NCBI GenBank assembly: GCA_946565805.1
Contig: CAMNWO010000008.1
Coordinates: forward strand, 1 to 64,000
Length of the DNA stretch: 64,000 bases
Direction of reading: 5' to 3'
DNA from: an uncultured Clostridium sp.
Lineage (GTDB): Bacteria > Bacillota > Clostridia > TANB77 > CAG-508
The position numbers and the translations under genes were made by a program. Numbering within the stretch: position 1 is the first letter of the stretch; the number at the start of each line of letters is the position of its first letter. The notes beneath the pieces were generated by a model. It was not told the DNA's origin. It did no database searches and saw only the letters and a program-made list of their open reading frames with translations. Positions 36,593 to 45,800 of the stretch are shown one piece after another.

Positions 36593-37408
36593 TTTTGGGG
36601 ACGGAGGAAAAAATCATGGTTGCCAATGGTTTCGGATTTTTTTGCAATAATTATTAAGAGAAAAATGAAATAGCCTTAAATAGCATAAAAATTTTAAAAT
36701 TGTATTGAAAAGCTATAAAAATTATGTTAATATTAGGTGGTAGTATCTTAATACCGTTTTTTAATTTTTTTTCACTGAATTGTGAGAAGAACTTTTTCTT
36801 CAAACTTTTTGGTTTTTTCATATAGTAGCTTATCAACAAAAAAGTTTATAGGAGGAATTATAATGAGTAAAGATATTAAAATTTGTATTAAAGGCTTGTT
36901 AGTGTCAATATTTCTATTTGCTTTAGGTATGTTTACTGCACTTTCTATTTTCTGTACAACTTTTGGATTTTTAGGAATTATTCTTTTTGTAATAGGAATA
37001 ATTTTAAATATCCAAATCGAATATAGCAATAAAAAAACTCGTAAGTATTATTGCAAGCTCAAGCAAGAAATTGAAAGTAAGCTCCCTAAAAATACCCGGT
37101 TTGATGTAAACATAGCTAATCAAAATAATGAAATTTTGAATAAATTGTTATGTGAAAATCTGAAGTGTACGGCATTGTTTGACGGAAGTACTGTTTATAT
37201 TAATCTTTCATTGCCTGAAGAATTATGTATAGGAATAGATGATGTGCTTTGGTTCAGCGAGAATTTCAATTATTAATATCTAAAGGAATGTATTTTTTTA
37301 CATGATAAAAGAGCAAGTATTTCTTGCTCTTTTTATTATGTCATAATTGCCAAAAAGGACCGTTCCTCTTGGCATTCAATCATGATTTTTTCCTCCGTCC
37401 CCAAAATC
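36591..37408. repeat. Cassette bounded by 28-bp perfect inverted repeats
   Basis: The left copy is 36591-36618 and the right copy 37381-37408, both beginning GATTTTGGGGACGGAGG when read inward. Partial homology continues inward (TGCCAA...GG). Between them is one small membrane-protein gene. The repeats overlap the TetR stop and approach the deaminase stop, like the REP elements elsewhere in this window. Confidence 0.75.
36863..37276 (+). CDS. Unrecognised membrane protein with an unshifted CGG codon
   Basis: A 137-aa protein starting after AGGAGG. Residues about 10-55 form two transmembrane helices, followed by a soluble domain. Codon 79 is CGG (37097-37099). Here the zero frame continues for a plausible 58 more residues (ALFDGSTVYINLSLPEEL), whereas a +1 shift would stop after four codons. 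It is therefore an exception to the CGG pattern, or a gene that makes a short product. It lies inside the 36591-37408 inverted repeats and may be recently acquired. Confidence 0.5.
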   Translation: MSKDIKICIKGLLVSIFLFALGMFTALSIFCTTFGFLGIILFVIGIILNIQIEYSNKKTRKYYCKLKQEIESKLPKNTRFDVNIANQNNEILNKLLCENLKCTALFDGSTVYINLSLPEELCIGIDDVLWFSENFNY

Positions 37409-37421
37409 GCCCAAAATCATT

Positions 37422-39944
37422 TTAAAGAACTTCTTTTAAGTTTTCTTCCATTATTTCTGGATTATCTGCTAATATTTTTTCTACAATATTCTGTCTTACA
37501 TTAAATGGGATAACATATCCCCCTAAGGTTTTAGCTTTGTCTGATAAGATTGGGGTTTCTTCATTGACGTAGATTTTTGCTTTTCCTTTTCCATTTTTAG
37601 CTTCTTGTACTAGGTTAGATACTGGCCAGTTTCCATCAAAAGCCATAACAACAGAATTTCTTCTTTCAAATATTTCATAGTTAAAGCTTTTATAAATTCC
37701 CATTTCATCACTTTCGATTGAAATTCTAACTTTGTCTAGTGCTTCTTCTTGTAATTTATGGGATTCTTCTTTTGAAATCATTTTTGGAATGATGGCATCA
37801 ATTTCTATATTTTTGTTCATTTTTTTACTGATATCGATGATTTCTTTTTCATATCCTTCCATTTTATGACCGATTACAAAATAAGCTTTTTGGGCATCTA
37901 TGTTTCGAATTAATTCTTCTAATATTTTTCTTCCTTCTTCTGTTACTTGTGTGCTTTTTCCTTTTTTATTAAAACTTCCTCCTGCAATAATAATTGGCAT
38001 TTTGTTTTCTGGTAATTGACTTATTTTTTCCTTTAACATGCTTTCTGCTTCTATATTGTTGTTAATTCTCATTGGAACATTGTTATTTTTGCTTTTTTCA
38101 TGATTTTCTTTTTCTAATTCGGCTAAAGCTTCTTTTATGGTTCTTCCTTTTAAGAATTTTTCAAATTCTTTTTGTTTTTTAGCAAAGTATTCTTCTCCTT
38201 GTTTTAGGATTTCATCTTCTACTTGTCTCATTTTAGAAAAATCGTCATCTGTTAATCCTAATAGGTTTTGAAGAGCTAATTGTTCATCTATGGTGTCTAC
38301 TCCATAAAATCCACATCCGTCAGTTCCTTGTACACAGCGAATTCCATTTTGTAGATAGGTTCTTAATGGATGAATGGCTAAATTGCTTAAGTTATTTAAT
38401 CTTACATTTGATGTTAATTGAAATTCAAGAATAACGTTAGTTTCTTTCATTTCTTGCATTAATTTTTTACCTTCTGCCTTCTCTAAATTAGCGGTATAAA
38501 GTCCATGTCCTAATCTTACTTTTGGCATTTTTTGTCCTGGTTTTAAGGCTTCTTTTACACATTGGATTGATTTTGCTACATTGTCTTTTAAGCTATCGTT
38601 TTCTCCTGCATGTATTCTTATGGTAAAGTCGTTATCTACTTCTCCTACATATTCTACTAATTCTTGAATAGCTGGCTTTAAGTCTGCTATATCATTGATT
38701 TCTTCTCCTATAAAGTCACTTCCTACTACATAAGGACTTTTTGCTATGGTTTTTAAGACATCTAAATTCTCTCTTAGATAATTTCCTCCAATAATTTGGT
38801 CTTTGATAATAGTAAGAGGAATTCTTCTCATAGCTGCTAAAAATCTAATTTTTACACCTGTTTCTTCTTCGATATATGGCATAATTTCATGCAATTCTTC
38901 GATTAGTTGAATGGCTGGTCCATTTGCTTTTACTAAATCGGTATCTGCTATTTCGGTATAATAAATTCCTTGTTTTTGATATTCTCTTGCTATCCATAAA
39001 AGTTTATCTTGTCTTAATGTTATGTTTTTTAATTTTTTATTTTTTGTGTCTTTTAACATTAAAGTAAGCATATTTTTTATGTCTTGTTCTGGAATTTTGT
39101 TTATTTTTTCTTGTTCTAATTCTATTTTTTCTTCACTTTGTTTTCCTTTACAAAATACATATCGATAAATATATAGTTTCTCTAAATTTGTAAATACTGC
39201 TTGCCCATCTTTTAAAATAGCTAAACTAATTCTAATTTTAGCAATGTTGTAAGCTGCATCTTCTAAGTTGTTTAATATAAAATCGGCAAAATTAATGAAA
39301 GTGTTATCATCTATTTTTCTGATTAAATATTTCCCTGTTAAATTACAATCTTTAAATTGTTTTTCTACTTCTGTTCTTTGTTTTGCTATTTTTTCTTGTT
39401 GTTCTTTTGACATTTTTAGATTTAGTTTCTTGATATAATATAATGGATATTTTAATTGATGTTTTATCCCTAGTGCTATTAGCACATCTGGTGATAAGTT
39501 AGCATTCATATGAGTGTGTAAGTCTGTTCTAAATTTTGATTTTTTTAAGATATAAGATTTTACAATTGTTTTTTCGATTGGCAAATTGTATGCTTTGGTT
39601 TGTGACATTAATGTTTTGGCTATTGCTGGAATTTTTGCCTTGATTTCTATTTTTCCATCCTCAAAAATATTAGCAATTTTTATGCCTCCTAGTCTTAAAA
39701 TATAAACGATTTCGTTATCTCCATTGATACTTGCTGGTATGGTTCCTTGAATAATTTTCATATCATTTTCATTTTTTATCGTTTCTATATGACATAGTTT
39801 AGCTAAATTACTAATTAAATTTCCTGTATTGTGATTTGGTGTTTCGAGTACATAGATTACTTCATCTAGTTTCTCTTGATAGATATTCACAATGATATCT
39901 TTTTCTTTATCTAAATAAAATCGATTTAATAATTTCTTTTTCAT
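37422..39944 (-). CDS. Adenosine deaminase-like enzyme fused to a Rossmann (SLOG-like) domain
   Basis: An 840-aa protein. The start is the ATG at 39942-39944 (MKKKLLNRF) behind AGGAAAGGAG; an ATG 66 bases upstream has no site. Residues about 1-135 are an unknown lead domain. Residues about 138-610 carry the deaminase metal site: HTH at 143-145 (DLHTHMNANL), H445 in RIHAGEN, H480 in RLGHGL and D542 in QGTDGCGF. Residues about 648-800 form a nucleotide-binding-like domain starting IIIAGGSFNKKGKS. The fusion suggests action on a free nucleotide or modified adenosine. The substrate is not known. Confidence 0.7.
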   Translation of the reverse strand: MKKKLLNRFYLDKEKDIIVNIYQEKLDEVIYVLETPNHNTGNLISNLAKLCHIETIKNENDMKIIQGTIPASINGDNEIVYILRLGGIKIANIFEDGKIEIKAKIPAIAKTLMSQTKAYNLPIEKTIVKSYILKKSKFRTDLHTHMNANLSPDVLIALGIKHQLKYPLYYIKKLNLKMSKEQQEKIAKQRTEVEKQFKDCNLTGKYLIRKIDDNTFINFADFILNNLEDAAYNIAKIRISLAILKDGQAVFTNLEKLYIYRYVFCKGKQSEEKIELEQEKINKIPEQDIKNMLTLMLKDTKNKKLKNITLRQDKLLWIAREYQKQGIYYTEIADTDLVKANGPAIQLIEELHEIMPYIEEETGVKIRFLAAMRRIPLTIIKDQIIGGNYLRENLDVLKTIAKSPYVVGSDFIGEEINDIADLKPAIQELVEYVGEVDNDFTIRIHAGENDSLKDNVAKSIQCVKEALKPGQKMPKVRLGHGLYTANLEKAEGKKLMQEMKETNVILEFQLTSNVRLNNLSNLAIHPLRTYLQNGIRCVQGTDGCGFYGVDTIDEQLALQNLLGLTDDDFSKMRQVEDEILKQGEEYFAKKQKEFEKFLKGRTIKEALAELEKENHEKSKNNNVPMRINNNIEAESMLKEKISQLPENKMPIIIAGGSFNKKGKSTQVTEEGRKILEELIRNIDAQKAYFVIGHKMEGYEKEIIDISKKMNKNIEIDAIIPKMISKEESHKLQEEALDKVRISIESDEMGIYKSFNYEIFERRNSVVMAFDGNWPVSNLVQEAKNGKGKAKIYVNEETPILSDKAKTLGGYVIPFNVRQNIVEKILADNPEIMEENLKEVL

Positions 39945-40079
39945 TTTTAACTCCTTTCCTAAATCACATGTATTAAATTTTATTTTACCATATTTTTCTT
40001 GCTTTTTCAATACTTATGTTGACTTTTTTAGTAATATTTCTAACGATTTAATTCATATGATTTTTATGGGGGGATTTTT

Positions 40080-41132
40080 TTGCTAATTAAATCATTTAAA
40101 TTAAATAAAAAATTAGTTGTTATTCTTATTTTATGCATTCTTTTATTATCTAGTATCATTATCTTTTCTTCTGTTGAAGCAACTCGTGCTACTAATGCTG
40201 AAATAGTGGAAGAAAAAAAAGATTTTATCAAATGGGTAGATTTTAATGTTACTGCTAATGTTTTGAATTTGACAGCTAAATTAGATATTGAATCTCATAA
40301 TAAAGAGAGTGAAATTACTTACAATTGGATTGAATTGCTAGCTTATTTATCTTGTAAAAATGGTGGAAATTTTAAACATTTTAATCAAAAAGATTTAAAT
40401 TCTTTGATAGAAGATTTAAAAAGTGGACAGACGATACAAGACCTTACCCAAAATATGAAATTTTATGATTATTATTATGAAAGCTATTCAGCTGTTTTGG
40501 GTGGATTTATTGGCAATTACTCCATTGAAGTTCCTAATGAAGATGGTTCCAAATCTTATCAAGAAAAATATGGTTTAAAAGCTTTCCTTCCAATTGCTAA
40601 AAATTACGCTTTTAGCCATTATGATGATTTTGGAAATGCTAGATCTTATGGTTTTAAAAGAACCCATTTAGGAAATGATTTGATGGGCAGTATTGGTACT
40701 CCTATTATTGCTGTTGAGTCTGGTGTGGTTGAAAATATTGGTTGGAACCAGTATGGTGGTTGGCGTATCGGCATTCGAAGTTTGGATACAAAGCGCTACT
40801 ATTACTATGCACATTTGCGAAAAAATCATCCTTATGGTGAAGGTCTAGAAGAAGGTATGACAGTAAAAGCTGGTGATGTAATTGGTTATCTTGGTATGAC
40901 TGGCTATAGTACAAAAGAAAATGTAAATAATATTAATGTTCCTCATTTGCATTTTGGTATGCAATTGATTTTTGATGAGTCTCAAGTGGATAGTCCTAAT
41001 GAGATTTGGATTGATGTGTATCATATTATTGAGTTTTTACAGAAAAATCGTAGTGAAGTTTATATGACTAATGAAGAAACAAAAGATTATGGAAGAAAGT
41101 TCGATTTTATGGAAAATAGCTTAATGGAATAA
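40080..41132 (+). CDS. M23 (LytM-type) metallopeptidase, membrane-anchored
   Basis: A 350-aa cell-wall endopeptidase-like protein. It starts at TTG (40080-40082) after GGGGGGA, because the nearest ATG runs into a stop. An N-terminal signal anchor (residues 12-33) is followed by a helical domain and the M23 domain: FKRTHLGNDLMG supplies His and Asp, and VPHLHFGM the HxH pair. All metal ligands are present. Probable role in peptidoglycan remodelling. Confidence 0.85.
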   Translation: MLIKSFKLNKKLVVILILCILLLSSIIIFSSVEATRATNAEIVEEKKDFIKWVDFNVTANVLNLTAKLDIESHNKESEITYNWIELLAYLSCKNGGNFKHFNQKDLNSLIEDLKSGQTIQDLTQNMKFYDYYYESYSAVLGGFIGNYSIEVPNEDGSKSYQEKYGLKAFLPIAKNYAFSHYDDFGNARSYGFKRTHLGNDLMGSIGTPIIAVESGVVENIGWNQYGGWRIGIRSLDTKRYYYYAHLRKNHPYGEGLEEGMTVKAGDVIGYLGMTGYSTKENVNNINVPHLHFGMQLIFDESQVDSPNEIWIDVYHIIEFLQKNRSEVYMTNEETKDYGRKFDFMENSLME

Positions 41133-41147
41133 GATTATTTCTAAAAT

Positions 41148-41176
41148 TTGCTTTTTATGTAAATCTATGTTATAAT
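41148..41176 (+). promoter_or_regulatory. Promoter of the 57-aa gene
   Basis: TTGCTT (41148-41153), 17-bp spacer, TATAAT (41171-41176), about 30 bases before the start codon. Confidence 0.65.
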
Positions 41177-41206
41177 TAGTTATCAATCAAAAGGAGGTAC
41201 ACGGCT

Positions 41207-41380
41207 ATGTACAGTAAAGAAAGCGTAACGTTTCAGATACGGAAGAGGGGAATTCATTCTTTTATAGAAATGATTTCTTCTCCTAGTTTTTCCGATGAAG
41301 CGAAAGCACAATTGGAAAAGATACATATCTTTAGAGATGGTTTTCCCTGCCTGTCTGCTATATACGCCCTGGCACAATAG
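41207..41380 (+). CDS. 57-aa protein, self-contained transcription unit
   Basis: An AAGGAGG site nine bases before ATG, a good promoter before it and a perfect terminator right after the stop make this a real small gene. The product (starting MYSKESVTFQIRKRGIHSF) has a basic start and a helical middle (DEAKAQLEKIHIF). Codon 12 is CGG (41240-41242) and needs no shift; a shift would end the frame after 19 codons. Codons CGG, AGG, CTG and GCC are unlike its neighbours, which hints at recent acquisition. No family recognised. Confidence 0.5.
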   Translation: MYSKESVTFQIRKRGIHSFIEMISSPSFSDEAKAQLEKIHIFRDGFPCLSAIYALAQ

Positions 41381-41383
41381 TTT

Positions 41384-41415
41384 AATCCCCAGTTGTTAAG
41401 TAGCAACTGGGGATT
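41384..41415 (+). terminator. Terminator after the 57-aa gene
   Basis: AATCCCCAGTTG and CAACTGGGGATT form a perfect 12-bp stem with an 8-base loop, starting three bases after the stop codon. Confidence 0.85.
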
Positions 41416-41477
41416 CTCCGTAAAACCTGTTTATTCTTCTTTATTTTTTCTATTTATTATCATTTTAAGTACAATTT

Positions 41478-42624
41478 TTATTTCTTACCTAAAATAATTT
41501 TAATTTCTTTATAAATCTTGCCTCTTGTCACCTTAAGAACTACTTCGTCATTTGGCTTTTTTTGATAAATATATTGTCTTAAATCATTCATAGTGTTAAG
41601 AGGAATATTGTCAATATTGGTAATGATGTCTCCTTCTTTTAACTCAGTATTATCTGCTGGACCATTTTTGGTAATTTGTGCTACATAAATTCCCTTTTCA
41701 AAATTCATATCTGTACTACCATTTAAGTATGGAATTACCTCTTTATCATAGGCATAGATTCCAATTGTTGCCTCTTCAAAACTTCCTGTTGTTTTAAAGC
41801 TTTCAATAATTGGCTTTATTATATTAATTGGAACAGCAAATCCAATTCCCTCTGCAGAGGAAATTTTAACTGTGTTAATTCCTAAAACTTCTCCATTGGG
41901 ATAAATTAAAGGCCCTCCGCTATTTCCTGGATTAATGGTTGCATCGGTTTGGATTAAATCTGTCATATAAGAAGATTTATCTGTTTCTTCAATTTTAATC
42001 GTTCTGTTTTTGGCACTAATAATTCCAGAAGTAACGGTTCTTCTAAACTCAAATCCAATTGGATTGCCGAATGGCATATACACTTTCTCCTACTCGAATT
42101 TTACTGGAATTCCCAATCGTTACATATTCTAAGTTTTTAGCATTAATTTTGGTAATGGATAAATCTAAATCTGAATCACTCCAAACTACGGTTCCATCAT
42201 AGTTGTTTCCATTTTCTAAGGTGATATAACATTTGCTATATTTAGCACCTGTTACATGTTCATTACTCAAAATATAGCCATCTTCTGTTACAATCATTCC
42301 TGTCCCTAATCCCAATTCACTTTCTGTACTTTTTGATAAAATACTATTTCCTGTATTTTTTAACTTTGAAATTCCTACTACTTTTCTAGTGGTTTCTTCA
42401 ATTACATCTGCCACTTTTTTACTGTCTTCTTCTGCTTCTTCCACAGTTTGTGTGCTTGGTGTGGATAAAGTTCGAGTTGCTTCATATTGACTTGGATTAA
42501 CTTCTATATTTTGGTAGGTAATATATAAATAAAAAATAAATACCCATACCATTATGGTTAAAATTGCAACTATTGTTACTTTTTTTTGATTACTTATTTT
42601 CTTTTTTCTTTTCAATTCTCCCAC
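41478..42624 (-). CDS. htrA: HtrA/DegP-type serine protease read through a +1 shift at CGG
   Basis: A membrane-anchored protease of 381 aa when joined. One TM helix (residues about 16-38), a trypsin-like domain with H123 (LSNEHVTG), D154 (DSDLDLSI) and S235 ([11 protein letters not shown]), then a PDZ domain (about 270-370). Codon 186 is CGG (42067-42069). The zero frame ends at once (...[10 protein letters not shown], stop), losing Ser and PDZ. Skipping the C gives [20 protein letters not shown], where the Gly is the highly conserved Gly of the family AIGNP motif. It is the only in-frame CGG I found in the gene. Likely a quality-control protease at the cell surface. Confidence 0.88.
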
Positions 42625-42661
42625 CTCTTATATAGTCTTTCCACTTTTTGCCTTTTTAAAC

Positions 42662-42829
42662 AATTTTGGGACAAGAGGGAAAGGTCTTGAGACAGTAGGG
42701 ACAGGTCTTGAATGTCTCATTTTTTTATATTTTTAGTAATAATTATTTTATATAAAAAATGAGACATTCAAGACCTGTCCCCACTGTCTCAAAAAGACCT
42801 GTCTCCAATTGTCCCTTTTCCCTTGACAT
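42662..42829. repeat. Long REP-type inverted repeat (about 60-bp arms)
   Basis: The left arm (from GGGACAAGAGGGAAAGGTC to AATGTCTCATTTTTT) and right arm (AAAAAATGAGACATTCAAG to CAATTGTCCC) pair with a few mismatches around an AT-rich loop. Two units of the GAGACA/GGACAGGTCTT family stand in tandem in each arm. It separates htrA from the NRPS gene and likely blocks read-through. Confidence 0.8.
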
Positions 42830-42852
42830 TTTTAGGCAAAAAACTATATAAT
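42823..42852 (+). promoter_or_regulatory. Promoter of the NRPS operon
   Basis: TTGACA (42823-42828), 18-bp spacer, TATAAT (42847-42852), about 32 bases before the NRPS ATG, which follows AAGGAG. The -35 box touches the end of the REP hairpin. Confidence 0.75.
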
Positions 42853-42884
42853 TTGACTAGAAATGTACAAGGAGATAACAGGAA

Positions 42885-45800
42885 ATGAAAAAGGATGTAT
42901 TTAATTTAACAAGTCCACAAAATTCAATTTATTTGTCAGAGCAATTTACGGATACACCAGTGAATAATATTGTAGGTACTATGTTTTTTAAAAAAGAGAT
43001 TGATATTGGCTTGTTGAAAGAAGCTGTTAATTTGACGATTCAAAATAATCAGGATATGAGAACTAGGATTTTTAAACAAATTACACTAGATGGAAAAGGC
43101 GATGTACCAATGCAGTATTTTGCCGATTTTTCTCATTTTGATATTCCTGTTTTTGATTTTTCGAAGAAAACAATGGATGATTTTAGATTATTTCAAAAGG
43201 AGTATGCAAAAAAGCTTTTTGATATTTATGAGAATGATTTATATGAATTTATGATTTGTATTCTTTCAAATGATGAAGTTGCACTTGTTTGTAGATTTCA
43301 CCATTTGATTACAGATGCTTGGTCATTGGGATTAATTATTGATAATTTTGCAATTAATTATACAAGACTTACTAATTGTATGGAGATGCCAGAAATGGCT
43401 GGTCTTTATACTGATTTCATATCACGTGAACAAGATTATCTTGCTTCTGATACATATTTAAAGAATCAAGATTTTTGGAAAAAAGCATTAGAGGATCTAG
43501 AACCCGTTAGCTTAAAAAATACTTCCTCTGTTTCTTTCCAAGCAAATCGTATGGAATTTGCATTTTCTTTAGAGGAAACAAATCAAATCAATGATTTTTG
43601 TAAACAAAATCGTATTTCTGCTTATGCATTATTTTTAGCAGTTCTTAATTTGTATTTGTTTCGTACAACTACTTATGAGAACTTTACGATACAAACTCCT
43701 ATCTTAAATCGATTAGGAAAAGAAAAAAATACCATTGGTATGTTTATTAATATGATTTCCATTCCTATGAAAAATAATGAAAATTTATCGGTAATAGAAT
43801 TACTTCAAAGAATTGCAACTAGTAGTATTTCTTATTTTAAAAATGCCAAATATCCTTATATGCATTTGTTAAATGATTTACGTTCAGAACAAAATGGGCA
43901 GAACTATAATGTTGTATATTCTTTCCAAAATATGAGACCAAAAACGGATTTTCCAAATTTAGTTTCTTACCATTCTGAATGGAATTTTGTAGATTACATG
44001 CAAGATGAATTTGTTGTAAATGTTACGGATATCAACAATTCTGGAGCTTATCACATTTCTTATGATTACCGAATTGATTTATTTGATGAAAAAGAAATCA
44101 ACTGCATTTATCAAAGAATGAGAACCATTCTCTTTGCTATGATGGAACATCCTAACCAATTAATTAGTGAAGTAGAAATATTGCCAAAAGAAGAAAAAAA
44201 ATTATTATTAGAAGATTTTAATCATACTACTTTTTCTTATGATACCACCAAAACCTTGGTTGACTTATTTGAAGAAATAGTAAGCAAAAATCCAGAACAA
44301 ATTGCCCTTATTTATCAAGATAAGAAATATACTTATCGTGAATTAAATAATATGGCAAGTATTGTTGCCAATGAAATTACCAAGCATGATATTAGAAATA
44401 GCAAAGTTGCTATTTTATGTAAAAAATCAGCATGGATGGTAGCAAGTTTAATTGGTATTATGAAAAGTGGAAATGCTTATATTCCAATTGATGGTGAATA
44501 TCCAGAAGAGAGAATTCGCTATATTATGCAAGATAGTAAATGTAAGATGCTAATTACTTCAGAAGAATATAAAGATCTCTATGATTTTCAAAATAAAATC
44601 ATTTTAGAGGATTTAGATTTTACAGCAACTTTACATTATGAAAATATTTCAAAACCAAATTCTTTAGCTTACATGATTTATACTTCTGGTACTACAGGAA
44701 AGCCAAAAGGTGTTAAAATTAAACATCAAAACATTTTAAATACTTTGATTTGGAGAAAAGATTACTATCAATTTGACGAAAATATTGTGGTTTTACAAAT
44801 TCCTTCTTTTTCTTTTGATAGTTCAGTAGAAGATATTTTTACACCATTAATTTCTGGTTCGACACTTGTTATTCCTTCTGTTACCAGAATGGATATTAAT
44901 GTTATTTGTGAAGAATTAGTGAAACATAAAGTTAATCATTTTCTGGTAGTGCCAAGTTTATATAAAATTTTGTTACATGAGAAGTTAGACACTTTAGCTA
45001 CTTTGAAATTTGTTACTATTGCTGGAGAAAGTTTTCCTATGGCTTTAGTAAAAGAACATTTTGAAAAATTGCCTCAGGTTCGTTTAATTAATGAATATGG
45101 TCCTACAGAAAATAGTGTTTGCTCTACTTACTATGAACTAACACCAAAAGATGAAACCATTTTAATTGGAAAACCAATTTATAATGATAAATGTTATATT
45201 TTAGATAAAAATCTTAACTTATTACCAATAGGTTGTAAAGGAGAATTGTATGTTTCTGGTCCTGGGGTATCAGAAGGATATTTAGGAAGGCCAGAATTAA
45301 ATCAAGAAAGATTTTTACAAAACCCTTTTGATGCTTCTTATCAAATGTATAAAACTGGTGATATTGTTTCACGTCATTTTGATGGAAATTTAGAATTTGT
45401 TGGAAGAGATGATGGACAAGTAAAATTGCATGGTTTTCGTATTGAATTAAAGGAAATTGAGAAAAATATTTTAAAAAATAAAGACGTTTCTGACTGTTTG
45501 GTTTTAATTAAGGAAAATACTAGTGGAAAACAAATCTTAGTGGCTTATGTTACAAGTTATCAAAAAGATTTTAATTTATCTATTTTATATGAAACATTAA
45601 GAAAAACTTTACCTTTTTACATGATACCTACCATTGTAAAATTAGATAGCTTTCCCTTAACACCAAATGGAAAAATTGATAAAAATCAACTGCCTTTGCC
45701 AATTACTAAAAATGTACAAAATGTACTTCCTAAGACAGAATTAGAAAATGATATTTTAATGGTATGCCAAGATGTTTTGATGAATCCTAATTTAGGAATT

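Noticed and set aside
37422..39944. RADAR defence system
   Set aside because: The deaminase fold and size are suggestive, but no RdrA-like ATPase or other defence gene is next to it.
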